Positions 1 to 8,800 of a DNA stretch of 23,220 bases are shown here, in pieces (positions within the stretch are counted from its first letter, which is position 1; the number at the start of each line of letters is the position of its first letter). Position numbers and translations under genes: made by a program. The notes beneath the pieces were generated by a model. It was not told the DNA's origin. It did not search any database and saw nothing but the letters and a program-made list of their open reading frames with translations. Origin of the DNA: JBCDLI01 sp038745535 (GTDB lineage Bacteria > Pseudomonadota > Alphaproteobacteria > Rhizobiales > Rhizobiaceae); NCBI GenBank assembly GCA_038745535.1, contig JBCDLI010000043.1, positions 1 to 23,220 on the forward strand, in the 5' to 3' direction.

Positions 1-1
1 A

Positions 2-289
2 TCCGGCGACATTGAGCTCGACCGCGAAACGCACCGCGTCTATCGCAACGGACGCGAACTTCGCTTGGGTCCAACCGAATACCGCCTTTTAGAGTTCTTT
101 CTTCAAGCGCCTGGACGCGTGTTTTCGCGGACGCAATTGCTAGACGGTGTCTGGGGACAGGACATCTATGTCGATGACCGCACCGTGGACGTGCACATCG
201 GCCGATTGCGAAAATCAATCAATATTGGCCGTGCACGAGACCCAATCCGCACCGTTCGTGGTGCCGGTTATTCTCTCGATCAAAAGTAA
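2..289 (+). CDS. phoB: Phosphate regulon response regulator PhoB, C-terminal part (5' truncated by window edge)
   Basis: Open reading frame that runs in from the left edge. The 95 visible codons form a winged-helix DNA-binding domain of the OmpR/PhoB type. Typical segments are LGPTEYRLLEFF (start of the domain), VFSRTQLLDGVWG (transactivation loop region) and VDVHIGRLRKSI (recognition helix), ending with TVRGAGYSL. These match PhoB more closely than other OmpR-family members from memory. PhoB, phosphorylated by PhoR under phosphate starvation, binds pho boxes and activates phosphate uptake genes. The receiver domain and probably the pst-phoU genes lie outside the window. The stop at 287-289 faces the end of gcrA 19 bp away and I see no terminator hairpin between them. 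Another OmpR-type regulator is possible because the receiver domain is not visible. Confidence 0.85.
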   Translation, partial: SGDIELDRETHRVYRNGRELRLGPTEYRLLEFFLQAPGRVFSRTQLLDGVWGQDIYVDDRTVDVHIGRLRKSINIGRARDPIRTVRGAGYSLDQK

Positions 290-308
290 CTGATTGGTGG
301 CCGCTGCC

Positions 309-878
309 TTATCGGCGACGGCGATCCTGCGGCTGTTGGTAGACCAGCTTGCTGTGATATTTGCAGTATGGGCTGTCTCCGTCGACATCATGCCCACAGA
401 AGTAAAAGTCGTCCGTTAACGGGTCGCCATAGCAATACTTACAGGTCTTTTCGTTGAGCTCGAGCAGTGTCAGCTTGCGTGCGATTGGTACCACAACTTC
501 TTCGACAGGCCGGGTATCAAGTTCCGCAAGCGCTTTGGTTTCAACCTCTGCCTTCATGACGGTCGCGCCGACGCGTTGGGTCGTCTGTATAACGGGTGCC
601 GGAGATGTGGATATGCCTGCGCCGATGCTTCCACCAGTACCGTATCCCCCGGCACCAACGCGTGGTTTGCGCGGAACGGATGGACGCGGTGTGGCGGCCC
701 GCGGCTGAGTGCGTGAGCTCTTGCTTGGATTTGCGCGAGACTCCAATTTCAGGCGGTGAACCTTACCGATAACCGCGTTTCGACTGACACCGCCCAGTTT
801 CGCAGCGATCTGACTGGCTGTGAGGCCCTCAGTCCAAAGCTTCTTAAGCATATCCACGCGGTCATCTGTCCAACTCAT
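309..878 (-). CDS. gcrA: GcrA cell-cycle regulator
   Basis: Protein of 189 residues beginning MSWTDDRVDMLKKLWTEG, the classic GcrA N-terminus, followed by a helix-turn-helix with SRNAVIGKVHRL near residues 31-42. A low-complexity Ser/Pro/Arg linker follows. The C-terminal domain carries a cysteine set (KTCKYCYGDP, FYFCGHD, SPYCKYHS) that in the family contacts the sigma-70 factor. GcrA is an alphaproteobacterial cofactor of sigma-70 holoenzyme that favours promoters methylated by CcrM at GANTC. The frame is open 12 codons further upstream, but the ATG at 876-878 is preferred because GGAG sits 6 nt before it and family members begin MSWT. It is divergent from argD, and three GANTC sites lie in the shared intergenic region. 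Confidence 0.95.
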   Translation of the reverse strand: MSWTDDRVDMLKKLWTEGLTASQIAAKLGGVSRNAVIGKVHRLKLESRANPSKSSRTQPRAATPRPSVPRKPRVGAGGYGTGGSIGAGISTSPAPVIQTTQRVGATVMKAEVETKALAELDTRPVEEVVVPIARKLTLLELNEKTCKYCYGDPLTDDFYFCGHDVDGDSPYCKYHSKLVYQQPQDRRRR

Positions 879-903
879 TGGCTTCTCCAATTGGTCCTCT
901 TCA

Positions 904-1038
904 GAATCCCCCACCGATGCCTGCCGAGCTGTTCAACAAGCTGACTAACAAGATATAGTAGGTGGGAAGCCCGTAGGCCTTCAAAACACATATAACTATG
1001 GCGGACTCGCGGACAACCGCGCCCATCAACACCGACTC
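904..1038. promoter_or_regulatory. Cluster of three GANTC (CcrM methylation) sites between gcrA and argD
   Basis: GAATC at 904-908 (26 bp upstream of the gcrA start), GACTC at 1014-1018 and GACTC at 1034-1038 lie in the divergent gcrA-argD control region. By chance about one site per 256 bp is expected, and GANTC is generally under-represented in genomes that carry CcrM. GcrA is known to act at GANTC-containing promoters, so autoregulation or cell-cycle timing of gcrA is plausible. The sites are seen directly; the function is inferred. Confidence 0.55.
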
Positions 1039-1102
1039 ATATTTCAACAGGTTTCGCCAGTTTTATGAGATTTGGGGCGCCGTTTTCGACCGTTTACGAT
1101 TA

Positions 1103-1131
1103 TTGACAGCAAAAACCCTGGCGGAATAAAT
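1103..1131 (+). promoter_or_regulatory. Candidate sigma-70 promoter for argD
   Basis: A perfect -35 element TTGACA at 1103-1108 is followed, at 16-17 bp spacing, by an AT-rich AATAAAT near 1125-1131 that could serve as a moderate -10. Transcription would start near 1138, only about 33 nt before the GTG start chosen for argD. The -10 match is imperfect, so this remains a candidate. Confidence 0.45.
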
Positions 1132-1170
1132 GCGGACTTCGCAGTTGCGGTAAAACAGCAGGACGCTGAC

Positions 1171-2352
1171 GTGCTAAACGCTCCATCACCGATCTATGAG
1201 ACCTACAGTCGTGCGGCAATATCGGTCGAGCGCGGTGAGGGCGTTTGGCTTTACGACACAGCGGGACAGAAGTACCTCGATTTCGGTTCCGGCATTGCAG
1301 TCAATGCGCTGGGGCACGCGCATTCGCACCTCGTGAATGCGCTACAGGCGCAGGCAGAAAAACTGTGGCACACCTCAAATCTCTACGAAATTCCCGAACA
1401 GACCCGGTTCGCTCAGCGACTGGTGAAAGCCTCTTTCGCCGACCGAGTGTTCTTTGCCAATTCAGGAGCCGAAGCACTCGAGTGCGCCATCAAGAGTGCT
1501 CGTCGCTATCACTATGCAAAGGGCGATCCGGACCGGGCGAATATAATCACGTTTGAGGGCGCGTTCCACGGGCGCACGCTCGCCACAATCGCAGCCGGCG
1601 GTCAAGCAAAATACCTTGAAGGTTTTGGCCCAAAAGCGCCGGGCTTTTTACAAGTTCCATTTGGTGATCACGATGCGCTGAAGGCATCAGTCGACAAACA
1701 TACCGCGGCCATACTCGTTGAGCCTGTTCAAGGTGAAGGGGGGCTGCGTCCGGTTCCTCTACAATGTTTGCGCGGCTTGCGCGAACTGTGTGATGAGCAC
1801 GGCGTTTTGCTGGTTCTTGATGAGGTTCAATGCGGCATGGGCCGTACGGGCAAGCTCTTCGCCCATGAACACGCGGGCATCACGCCTGATCTTTTGGCAT
1901 CCGCCAAAGCGCTCGGCGGCGGTTTCCCGGTCGGCGCATGTTTGGCCACCGAAGACGCTGCATCCAGTATGGTGCCCGGAACCCATGGCACCACCTATGG
2001 CGGAAACCCATTGGCGATGGCCGTTGGCAATGCTGTTCTAGACGTGATGCTGGAAGAAGGCTTTTTGGATAGCGTCAATCAAAAGGCATTAAAGTTTAAG
2101 CAATCGCTGCTTTCGCTTGTCGAGCGTTTTCCCACCGTCTTTGAAGAACTTCGCGGGGAGGGGCTTATGCTTGGCCTCAAGTGCAAGCTCTTAAATGCCG
2201 ACGTCGTCAAAGCACTCTACGCCCAAAACATGCTGACAGTGCCTGCAGGCGATAACGTCGTCCGCCTCTTGCCTCCGCTCATCGTCACCGATGAAGAGAT
2301 CGACGAAGGGTTGGCTCGGTTAGAGCGAGCAGCTTCTACCCTCGCCCGATAA
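1171..2352 (+). CDS. argD: Acetylornithine aminotransferase
   Basis: Class III PLP-dependent aminotransferase that converts N-acetylglutamate semialdehyde to N2-acetylornithine in arginine synthesis (and may also serve lysine synthesis). Signature segments are FGSGIAVNALGHAHSH, FANSGAEALECAIK, the glutamate-containing VEPVQGEGG, LVLDEVQCGMGRTG (Asp binding the pyridine nitrogen) and SAKALGGGFPVGA, where Lys246 is the Schiff-base lysine. The frame is open upstream to a TTG at 1072, but the GTG at 1171 is preferred: AGGA lies 7 nt before it, the product is then 393 residues (about the family's usual 400), the sequence begins LNAPSPIYETYSR as homologues do, and a perfect -35 box lies inside the extra upstream stretch. 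The 40-bp gap to argF implies an operon. Confidence 0.93.
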   Translation: MLNAPSPIYETYSRAAISVERGEGVWLYDTAGQKYLDFGSGIAVNALGHAHSHLVNALQAQAEKLWHTSNLYEIPEQTRFAQRLVKASFADRVFFANSGAEALECAIKSARRYHYAKGDPDRANIITFEGAFHGRTLATIAAGGQAKYLEGFGPKAPGFLQVPFGDHDALKASVDKHTAAILVEPVQGEGGLRPVPLQCLRGLRELCDEHGVLLVLDEVQCGMGRTGKLFAHEHAGITPDLLASAKALGGGFPVGACLATEDAASSMVPGTHGTTYGGNPLAMAVGNAVLDVMLEEGFLDSVNQKALKFKQSLLSLVERFPTVFEELRGEGLMLGLKCKLLNADVVKALYAQNMLTVPAGDNVVRLLPPLIVTDEEIDEGLARLERAASTLAR

Positions 2353-2392
2353 TCCTCATTCACCCCATGAAACTCCGAATTGGAAGATTCCC

Positions 2393-3307
2393 ATGTCGGT
2401 CCGACATTTTCTAGATATTTCCGAAATAAGCGCTGGTGAACTCAGGCGCATTATTGAAAGCGCAAAAACCCGCAAGGCGCAGCAAAAAGCCGGTTCCGCC
2501 AATCGCCCGCTGGAAGGTAAGGCGTTAGCGATGATCTTCGAAAAGCCGTCCACGCGGACGCGCGTCTCTTTTGACGTTGGCATGCGTCAGCTCGGCGGTG
2601 AAACGATCATGTTAACAGGCGCGGAAATGCAGTTGGGTCGCGACGAGACGATTGCAGATACGGCGCGGGTATTATCACGCTACGTGGACATCATAATGAT
2701 CCGCACAAAAGAGCATGACCGTCTGACACAGCTTGCCGAAGCCGCAACCGTACCTGTCATAAATGGCCTCACAGACGATACACACCCCTGCCAGATCATG
2801 GCTGATATAATGGCCTATGAAGAGCATCGCGGCACCATTGAGGGCGCAAAAATTGCGTGGACAGGCGATGGTAACAATGTGCTTCATTCGATGATGGAAG
2901 GCGCGGCACGCTTTGGCTACGCCGTATCAGCGGCGGTGCCACCGGGCAGCGAGCCAATGCAGCAATATGTCGAATGGGCCCGCGAGAACGGCGCGGAGAT
3001 CAGCGTTGGAAACGATACCCAACAGGCGGTGGCAGACGCAGATGCGGTCGTCACCGACACTTGGGTGTCCATGGGCAAGGAAGACGAAGCCAAAGGCCAC
3101 AACACCTTCATGCCCTATCAGGTGAATGCAGACCTGATGGCAAAGGCAAAGCCCGAAGCAGTGTTCATGCATTGTTTGCCGGCGCACCGCGGAGAAGAGG
3201 TGACCGATGAGGTTATCGACGGGCCGCAATCCATCGTGCTGGACGAAGCCGAGAACCGCATGCACGTGCAAAAGGCCATCATTGAATGGTGCCTCTCCAG
3301 CGCCTAA
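2393..3307 (+). CDS. argF: Ornithine carbamoyltransferase, anabolic
   Basis: Catalyses carbamoyl phosphate plus ornithine to citrulline in the cytoplasm. The 304-residue length is normal for the family. The carbamoyl-phosphate loop STRTR is at residues 53-57, HPCQ at 131-134, the ornithine-binding SMG loop at 226-228 and the catalytic HCLP at 260-263. The ATG at 2393 is preceded by a purine-rich GGAAG about 6 nt away. It follows argD by 40 bp and precedes hslO by 27 bp, so co-transcription is likely. Nothing is truncated or unusual. Confidence 0.96.
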   Translation: MSVRHFLDISEISAGELRRIIESAKTRKAQQKAGSANRPLEGKALAMIFEKPSTRTRVSFDVGMRQLGGETIMLTGAEMQLGRDETIADTARVLSRYVDIIMIRTKEHDRLTQLAEAATVPVINGLTDDTHPCQIMADIMAYEEHRGTIEGAKIAWTGDGNNVLHSMMEGAARFGYAVSAAVPPGSEPMQQYVEWARENGAEISVGNDTQQAVADADAVVTDTWVSMGKEDEAKGHNTFMPYQVNADLMAKAKPEAVFMHCLPAHRGEEVTDEVIDGPQSIVLDEAENRMHVQKAIIEWCLSSA

Positions 3308-3334
3308 ATAGGCGGCTTGCCGGAGAATAAAATT

Positions 3335-4339
3335 ATGTCCCCTGTTACAAGTCGAAGCGACGTCGCCAGCGACGTTGCGCTTGATACCGTCGTGCCGTTT
3401 CAGGTCGAAGCACTGGATGCACGGGGGCGTGCGGTCCTGCTCGGGCCAACGCTGGATACGATCCTGTCCCGCCATGATTATCCAGAGCCAGTTGCCCGCT
3501 TGCTCGCGGAGATGACCGTACTCACTGTGCTTCTTGGTACGTCGCTCAAGTTCAGCGGTAAGTTCATTCTGCAGACGCAGACGGACGGCCCGGTGTCGCT
3601 TTTGGTTGTAGACTTGGTCACACCGGATAAAGTCCGTGCTTACGCGCGTTTCGACGAGACGGCGGTCGATGCTGCTGTGCAAGCCGGTGCCGTTTCATCG
3701 GAAGAGATGCTCGGTAAGGGCACGCTCGTTTTAACGATTGACCAAGGCCAGTATATGAACCGCTACCAGGGCATCGTGCAGCTAGACGGTTCGTCCCTGG
3801 AAGAAGTGGCGCACAATTATTTTAGGCAATCGGAGCAAATTCCAACACAAGTTCGCCTTGCCGTGGGCACGGTGACGGAACCCGCAGGCATGGATGGTGT
3901 CCGTCATTCATGGCGCGCGGGTGGACTTCTTGCGCAGTTTCTGCCGGAGAGTGAGGAGCGCATGAAAACCGGCGATCTGTCGCCCGGCGAAGTTCCCGAC
4001 GGCTTTGTCTTGGATGAGCCCGATTTAGACGACGCATGGACCGAGATCATGGCACTCGTTGGCACAGTTGATGCCGATGAATTGCTCGATGAAAAGATCG
4101 GCGCAGAGCGCCTGCTATTTCGCCTGTTTCACGAACGCGGTGTACGTGTTTTCGATGGCACGCCGGTCAAGCAGGAGTGCAGTTGTTCCGAAGAAAAGGT
4201 CGAAAACGTCATCCGCAGCATGACCAAAGAGGAACGCGACGAAGCAGTTGAAGACGGTCGCATCAGCGTCAAATGCGAGTTTTGTTCGGCGAGCTATGTG
4301 TTCGATCCGGCACAGTTTGATCGCCAACGGGCAAATTGA
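3335..4339 (+). CDS. hslO: Redox-regulated chaperone Hsp33
   Basis: Hsp33 is a cytoplasmic holdase activated by oxidation of a zinc-binding cysteine cluster. The product has 334 residues. The C-terminal switch has all four expected cysteines in a CxC and CxxC arrangement: Cys282, Cys284, Cys314 and Cys317, the last pair in KCEFCSASYVF. The N-terminal part has segments such as KFSGKFILQTQTDGPVSLLVVD typical of the substrate-binding domain. ATG at 3335 has GGAG 9 nt upstream; a TTG six codons earlier is possible but lacks a better ribosome site. The gene ends the arg cluster; linkage of hslO to argDF is, from memory, common in Hyphomicrobiales. Confidence 0.95.
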   Translation: MSPVTSRSDVASDVALDTVVPFQVEALDARGRAVLLGPTLDTILSRHDYPEPVARLLAEMTVLTVLLGTSLKFSGKFILQTQTDGPVSLLVVDLVTPDKVRAYARFDETAVDAAVQAGAVSSEEMLGKGTLVLTIDQGQYMNRYQGIVQLDGSSLEEVAHNYFRQSEQIPTQVRLAVGTVTEPAGMDGVRHSWRAGGLLAQFLPESEERMKTGDLSPGEVPDGFVLDEPDLDDAWTEIMALVGTVDADELLDEKIGAERLLFRLFHERGVRVFDGTPVKQECSCSEEKVENVIRSMTKEERDEAVEDGRISVKCEFCSASYVFDPAQFDRQRAN

Positions 4340-4423
4340 GCCGTCACAATGGGAACATGACCAATCATTAACTTGCCGACAGGTGCTGAGGGTATACTTT
4401 CTCCGCAAAGGAAATGATGGGCA

Positions 4424-5806
4424 ATGCTCGACCGCGTAAAAGACGCGCTGACCGACGATCAAGCGCTTCCGGCTTCTTTGGACGAAGAGAGATCGCCTCG
4501 CAGATCACGCGGAGCGACTATCGCTCGCGGCGCACTTCAGGCCGTCGTGATGCTCGGAATTTTGGCGGGTTCCGGTCTGCTAATGCAGCGTTTGATTGAC
4601 AGCCGCCCTGAACCCCGAGGCCGCCCGGCGTTTTCAGCTGCACTTCCCGTCGATGCCGTGGTTGCAGATATTTCGACACAGCAACCGATGGTCCGGCTCT
4701 ACGGTGAAGTTGTTGCTGGAAAGACCGTGGAGTTGCGCACGGCAGTCAGCGGCGAAGTGCTCGAGATAAGTCCGAAACTGGCCGCTGGCCGCTCGGTTGA
4801 TGATGGCGATGTCTTGTTTCGCATCGACCAGTTCGACTACGAGACTGCACTTGCCGAGGCAGAGGCGTCACTGGCCCAGCAGCGGGCAGCGATTGTGGAG
4901 AACCGCGCGCGGATCACCGCTGAACGGGAGCAACTTGTCGCCGCCGAGGAACAGCTCTCATTTGCTTTATCCGACGCTGAGCGCGCCCAGTCGCTTCGTG
5001 CCAATGGTACACTGACACAGCGGCAGGTGGATGATCGCAATCTAATCGTCTCGCAACGCCGCCAAGCTGTTACGCAACGCAGCAACAATCTCGCGATTGA
5101 GGAGGCGCGTCTGCAGGGCCAGCTTGCAACGCAACGTCGTCTCGAACTTGGCGTTGAGCGTGCAAGGCGAAACCTAGCCGAAACAACGGTCATTGCGCCG
5201 TTCGCAGGAACGATCCGAACGACGACGATTGAGGTTGGTCGTATCGTAAGCGCAAACGACATCGCCGTGTCGATGTATGACGGCGAGGCATTGGATGTCG
5301 CATTTACCCTGTCCGACGCCCAATACGGGCGTATCGCGACAGATGCTGATCCACTTATCGGTCGCAACGTCGATGTCGCTTGGACGGTGGGAACACAGAC
5401 CTATGAATACACTGCCGAGGTGGACCGCCTCGGTGCTGACATCGCAAGCGACCGCGGTGGCGTGACGGTTTTTGCTCGGTTGGACCCCAGCAGCGCTGAA
5501 ATTGATATTCGACCTGGCGCTTTCGTCGAGCTTATCGTGCCAGATCGCACTTATGAAGAAGCAGTCCGCTTGCCTGACACCGCTCTTTATGGCGCATCTC
5601 GCGTGTACGTTATCGCCGATGGACGGTTGGAAAGCCGCGATGTGACCGTGGTTGGCTTCGATGAGAACGATGTTATCCTGAGCAGTGGCGTCTCAAATGG
5701 CGAACGTGTGCTGACGACGCGCCTTGCAGAGGTGGACGAAGGCTTGCAGGTCACGGTTCCATCACTGGACGGGGATCGAGCGCCTGGTCGCGCGGCAAAT
5801 CGATAG
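4424..5806 (+). CDS. RND efflux system periplasmic adaptor (membrane fusion protein)
   Basis: HlyD/AcrA-type adaptor of 460 residues that would link an inner-membrane RND pump to an outer-membrane channel. A charged cytoplasmic N-terminus of about 34 residues is followed by one membrane segment (about 36-56). There is no lipobox cysteine, so it is anchored by the helix rather than as a lipoprotein. Two half-lipoyl segments (near VELRTAVSGEVLEIS and TTVIAPFAGTIRTTTIEVG) flank a long alpha-helical hairpin rich in Ala, Glu, Gln and Arg (about 140-245), followed by the beta-barrel and membrane-proximal regions. AAGGAA lies 10 nt before the ATG. A -10-like TATACT at 4393-4398 suggests its own promoter, but I see no convincing -35. 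The RND pump starts 11 bp after its stop. Substrate unknown. Confidence 0.9.
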   Translation: MLDRVKDALTDDQALPASLDEERSPRRSRGATIARGALQAVVMLGILAGSGLLMQRLIDSRPEPRGRPAFSAALPVDAVVADISTQQPMVRLYGEVVAGKTVELRTAVSGEVLEISPKLAAGRSVDDGDVLFRIDQFDYETALAEAEASLAQQRAAIVENRARITAEREQLVAAEEQLSFALSDAERAQSLRANGTLTQRQVDDRNLIVSQRRQAVTQRSNNLAIEEARLQGQLATQRRLELGVERARRNLAETTVIAPFAGTIRTTTIEVGRIVSANDIAVSMYDGEALDVAFTLSDAQYGRIATDADPLIGRNVDVAWTVGTQTYEYTAEVDRLGADIASDRGGVTVFARLDPSSAEIDIRPGAFVELIVPDRTYEEAVRLPDTALYGASRVYVIADGRLESRDVTVVGFDENDVILSSGVSNGERVLTTRLAEVDEGLQVTVPSLDGDRAPGRAANR

Positions 5807-5817
5807 GGCCGGCTGGG

Positions 5818-8800
5818 ATGCGACGGCTTAGCGGATTTCGAACGTCGGGTTTGGTAGCGAAGTTCATTCGCCACCCAAATGCTGCAAACCTCCTGATGAT
5901 CCTGCTAATCGTCTTCGGCGTTTTTGCGATTGCGCGGATCAACACGCAGTTTCTGCCAAGCGTCCAGTTCGACGCAGTATCAGTCTCAATCAGTTGGCCG
6001 GGCGCGAGCGCGGAGGACGTGGAGACCAACGTCCTCGCGCTCATGGAACCAAGCGTTCGCTTCATTGATGGCGTCAACAAGGTGAACTCCTACGCACGCC
6101 AGGATGGTGGGAGCATTCGGGTTGAGTTTGTCGAAGGCCAAGACATGCAGCGCGCCGTTGCTAATGTGGAAGCGGCGGTCGATACGGTTGTAGGGCTTCC
6201 GCAGGAGATGGACGATCTCAAAGTCTCCCAGGCCCAGTGGTTCGACGATATTGCCCGGTTGTCCATATCAGGTAATGCGTCCGAAGAAATGGTGCGGCGA
6301 TGGGCAAAGCGCATCCGCGATGATTTGATTGATCGCGGAATTGATCGGATCACGATGACCGGCCTGCGTGCGCCTGAGCTTCAGGTTGATGTTCCAGAGC
6401 GCGAATTGCGTCGTCTCGATTTAACGATCGAAGAGATCAATGCCGCCATCCAAGCCAGCAGTCGCGACTTGCCGTCTGGCAGCGTTGAAGGGGCCGTCGG
6501 CCGTCAGCTTCGAACACTTGCCGACGTCGAAAGCGTAACCACGCTCGGTGCGGTAGAAGTCAAAGCATTCCCGAACGGCGATAAGGTTTTTCTACGCGAC
6601 ATCGCGACGATCAATGACGGTTTTGACGACACAGACCGTGCGTTGAAAAATGCATACCCGGCGATTGAAATGCGGGTCCAGCGGTCGGAAAGCGCTGACA
6701 CCATTAAGAGCAACAATATCCTGCAGGATTACCTTGCCGAGATACGACCACGATTGCCCGATGCGCTTGAATTGCAGGTCTACAGCGTTCGCGCCAATGC
6801 GGTGTCAGAGCGCATCATGCTGCTTGTCAAGAATGGGCTGTCGGGCCTGTTTTTGGTGGTCGCGATCCTTTTCATTTTTCTCAATGGGCGCATCGCCTTC
6901 TGGGTCGCAGCAGGCATTCCCGTCGCGCTTTTTGCCACGGTCGGCATCATGTATGTGACGGGCCAGACCATCAATATGCTGTCGCTCTTCGGTCTGATCA
7001 TGATGCTGGGCATTATCGTGGATGATGCCATCGTCGTTGGTGAGCACACCGACACGATGTTGAAGCAGGGATATGATCCCGCCGAAGCTGCCGAGCGCGG
7101 TGTGACCGACATGTTTACGCCCGTCACGGCGGCTTTGACGACGACGATTGCGACGTTTGCACCGATGATCCTGATCGGTGGCGGAATCGGTCAGATCATC
7201 GGCGTCCTACCGCTCGTGGTGATCGCGGTCGCGGTCGCGAGCATCATAGAGTGTTTCTTTGTATTGCCCGGACACCTCGCACATTCCCTGGAGCGCGAAC
7301 GAGCAAGCATTTGGTCATGGTGGCGCGTGTTTATCGTAGCGCTCATTGTGCTGATGCTGTCGCTGGCGATGCTCGCGCGAACCGATTTATCTCTTTACAT
7401 GCCCGGATTAACGCCATTCCTAGATTGGAAACAAAGTGCACCCACTGCGTTGTGGATCACTATCACCGCGAGCCTTGCGCTCGCAGCTGCAATGATCGCT
7501 GAAGCACTGATCTTCACTGCCCGAAAAGCGTTCATGCGCTCCAGCTTAAGCGCTACAAACGCTGAAAACGGTGCGCTTGGCTCAGAACCGAGCGGCCTTC
7601 GTGGCGGGCTTGATCGTGGCTTCGAGTGGTTTCGGGAAAAGCCATTCAACTGGCTCGTCGGTCACGTCTATACTTGGCGCTATGTGGCAGTGGCCGTTGC
7701 AATCGGCATGGTGTTGGTGGTCGGTCGCGGCATGACGGCAGGTGGCCATGTCGGTTTTGTCTTCTTTCCCTCTCCTGAGGCGGACAACATCAGCGGAAGC
7801 CTCATCTTTCATCCGGGCACGCCCGAAGACGTGGTTATCGCCAGCATTGCCGAATACGAAGCAGCGCTGCGCACTGCCGAGCAGACACTCACAGGCGGCG
7901 ATGAACAGCTTCTCAGCGCCGTTATTGTGAAGCTCGGTATGTCGGGTCGTTCCCGCGGCGAGAACCTTGCAACGATTTCAGTGCAGTTGACGAGCTCCGA
8001 AGAGCGTAGCGTCCGCACACGGGACATCGTCAGCGCTTGGCGCGAGGCTGTGCCCGTTAAGACCGAACTGCGCCGGTTCTCCGTGCGCCAGTCTCAAGGC
8101 GGACCGCCGGGCGCTGATATTGACGTCGAGTTGAGTGGGCCGAGCGTCGCAGTCCTCAAAGATGCAGCGGTCGAGGTCAACGACATCATTTCTGCACTGC
8201 CGGGCGTGTCAGGCGTCGAAGACGATCTGCCCTACGGCAAACCAGAATTGCAGATGACGCTTACGCCTCGCGGTTCCGCGCTTGGCTTTACGATTGACAG
8301 TGTTGGCAGACAGGTGCGCGCTGCTTTTAGCGGAATGGTGCCCGCCCGTTTTGCGAGAGGCGATGACGAGGTGACGATCCGTGTTTCAACGGCGATGCAA
8401 AGCACCGGCACTGCCGCGTTGCGCTCAATGGAGTTGCGCAGTTCCGCTGGAAACTACGTGCCGCTTACGGAAATCGTGAATATCCGCGAGACGCAGGGCT
8501 TCGCGGCGATCCAGCGGAAAGACGGAAAGACCACCATTTCGATCAGCGGCGATATAAATCCGGATGTGAATACAACCGACGGCGTGACCGAGTACCTGAC
8601 AACGTCCGGAGAACTCGAAACCGTTTCTCGCAAATACGGTGTTTCATTCGCGTTCGGAGGCCGCGCAGAAGAGCAGCGGGAAGCATTCGCCGATGTGGGC
8701 AATGGTGGGATGATCGCGTTGGCGGTGATCTACATTATTCTCGCTTGGGTCTTCGGAAGTTACTTTCTGCCCCTGGCGGTTATCGCCATCATTCCATTTG

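Noticed and set aside
289..309. Terminator between phoB and gcrA
   Set aside because: Only 19 bp separate the stops and no hairpin with a T-run is present.
2927..3682. Long open frame on the minus strand (251 codons)
   Set aside because: It is antisense to argF and hslO, both well supported, and its translation is rich in Cys, His and Arg with no recognisable domain.
4837..5367. Minus-strand frame of 176 codons within the adaptor gene
   Set aside because: Antisense to the coiled-coil region; Ser/Arg-rich composition reflects the complement of Ala/Glu/Gln codons.
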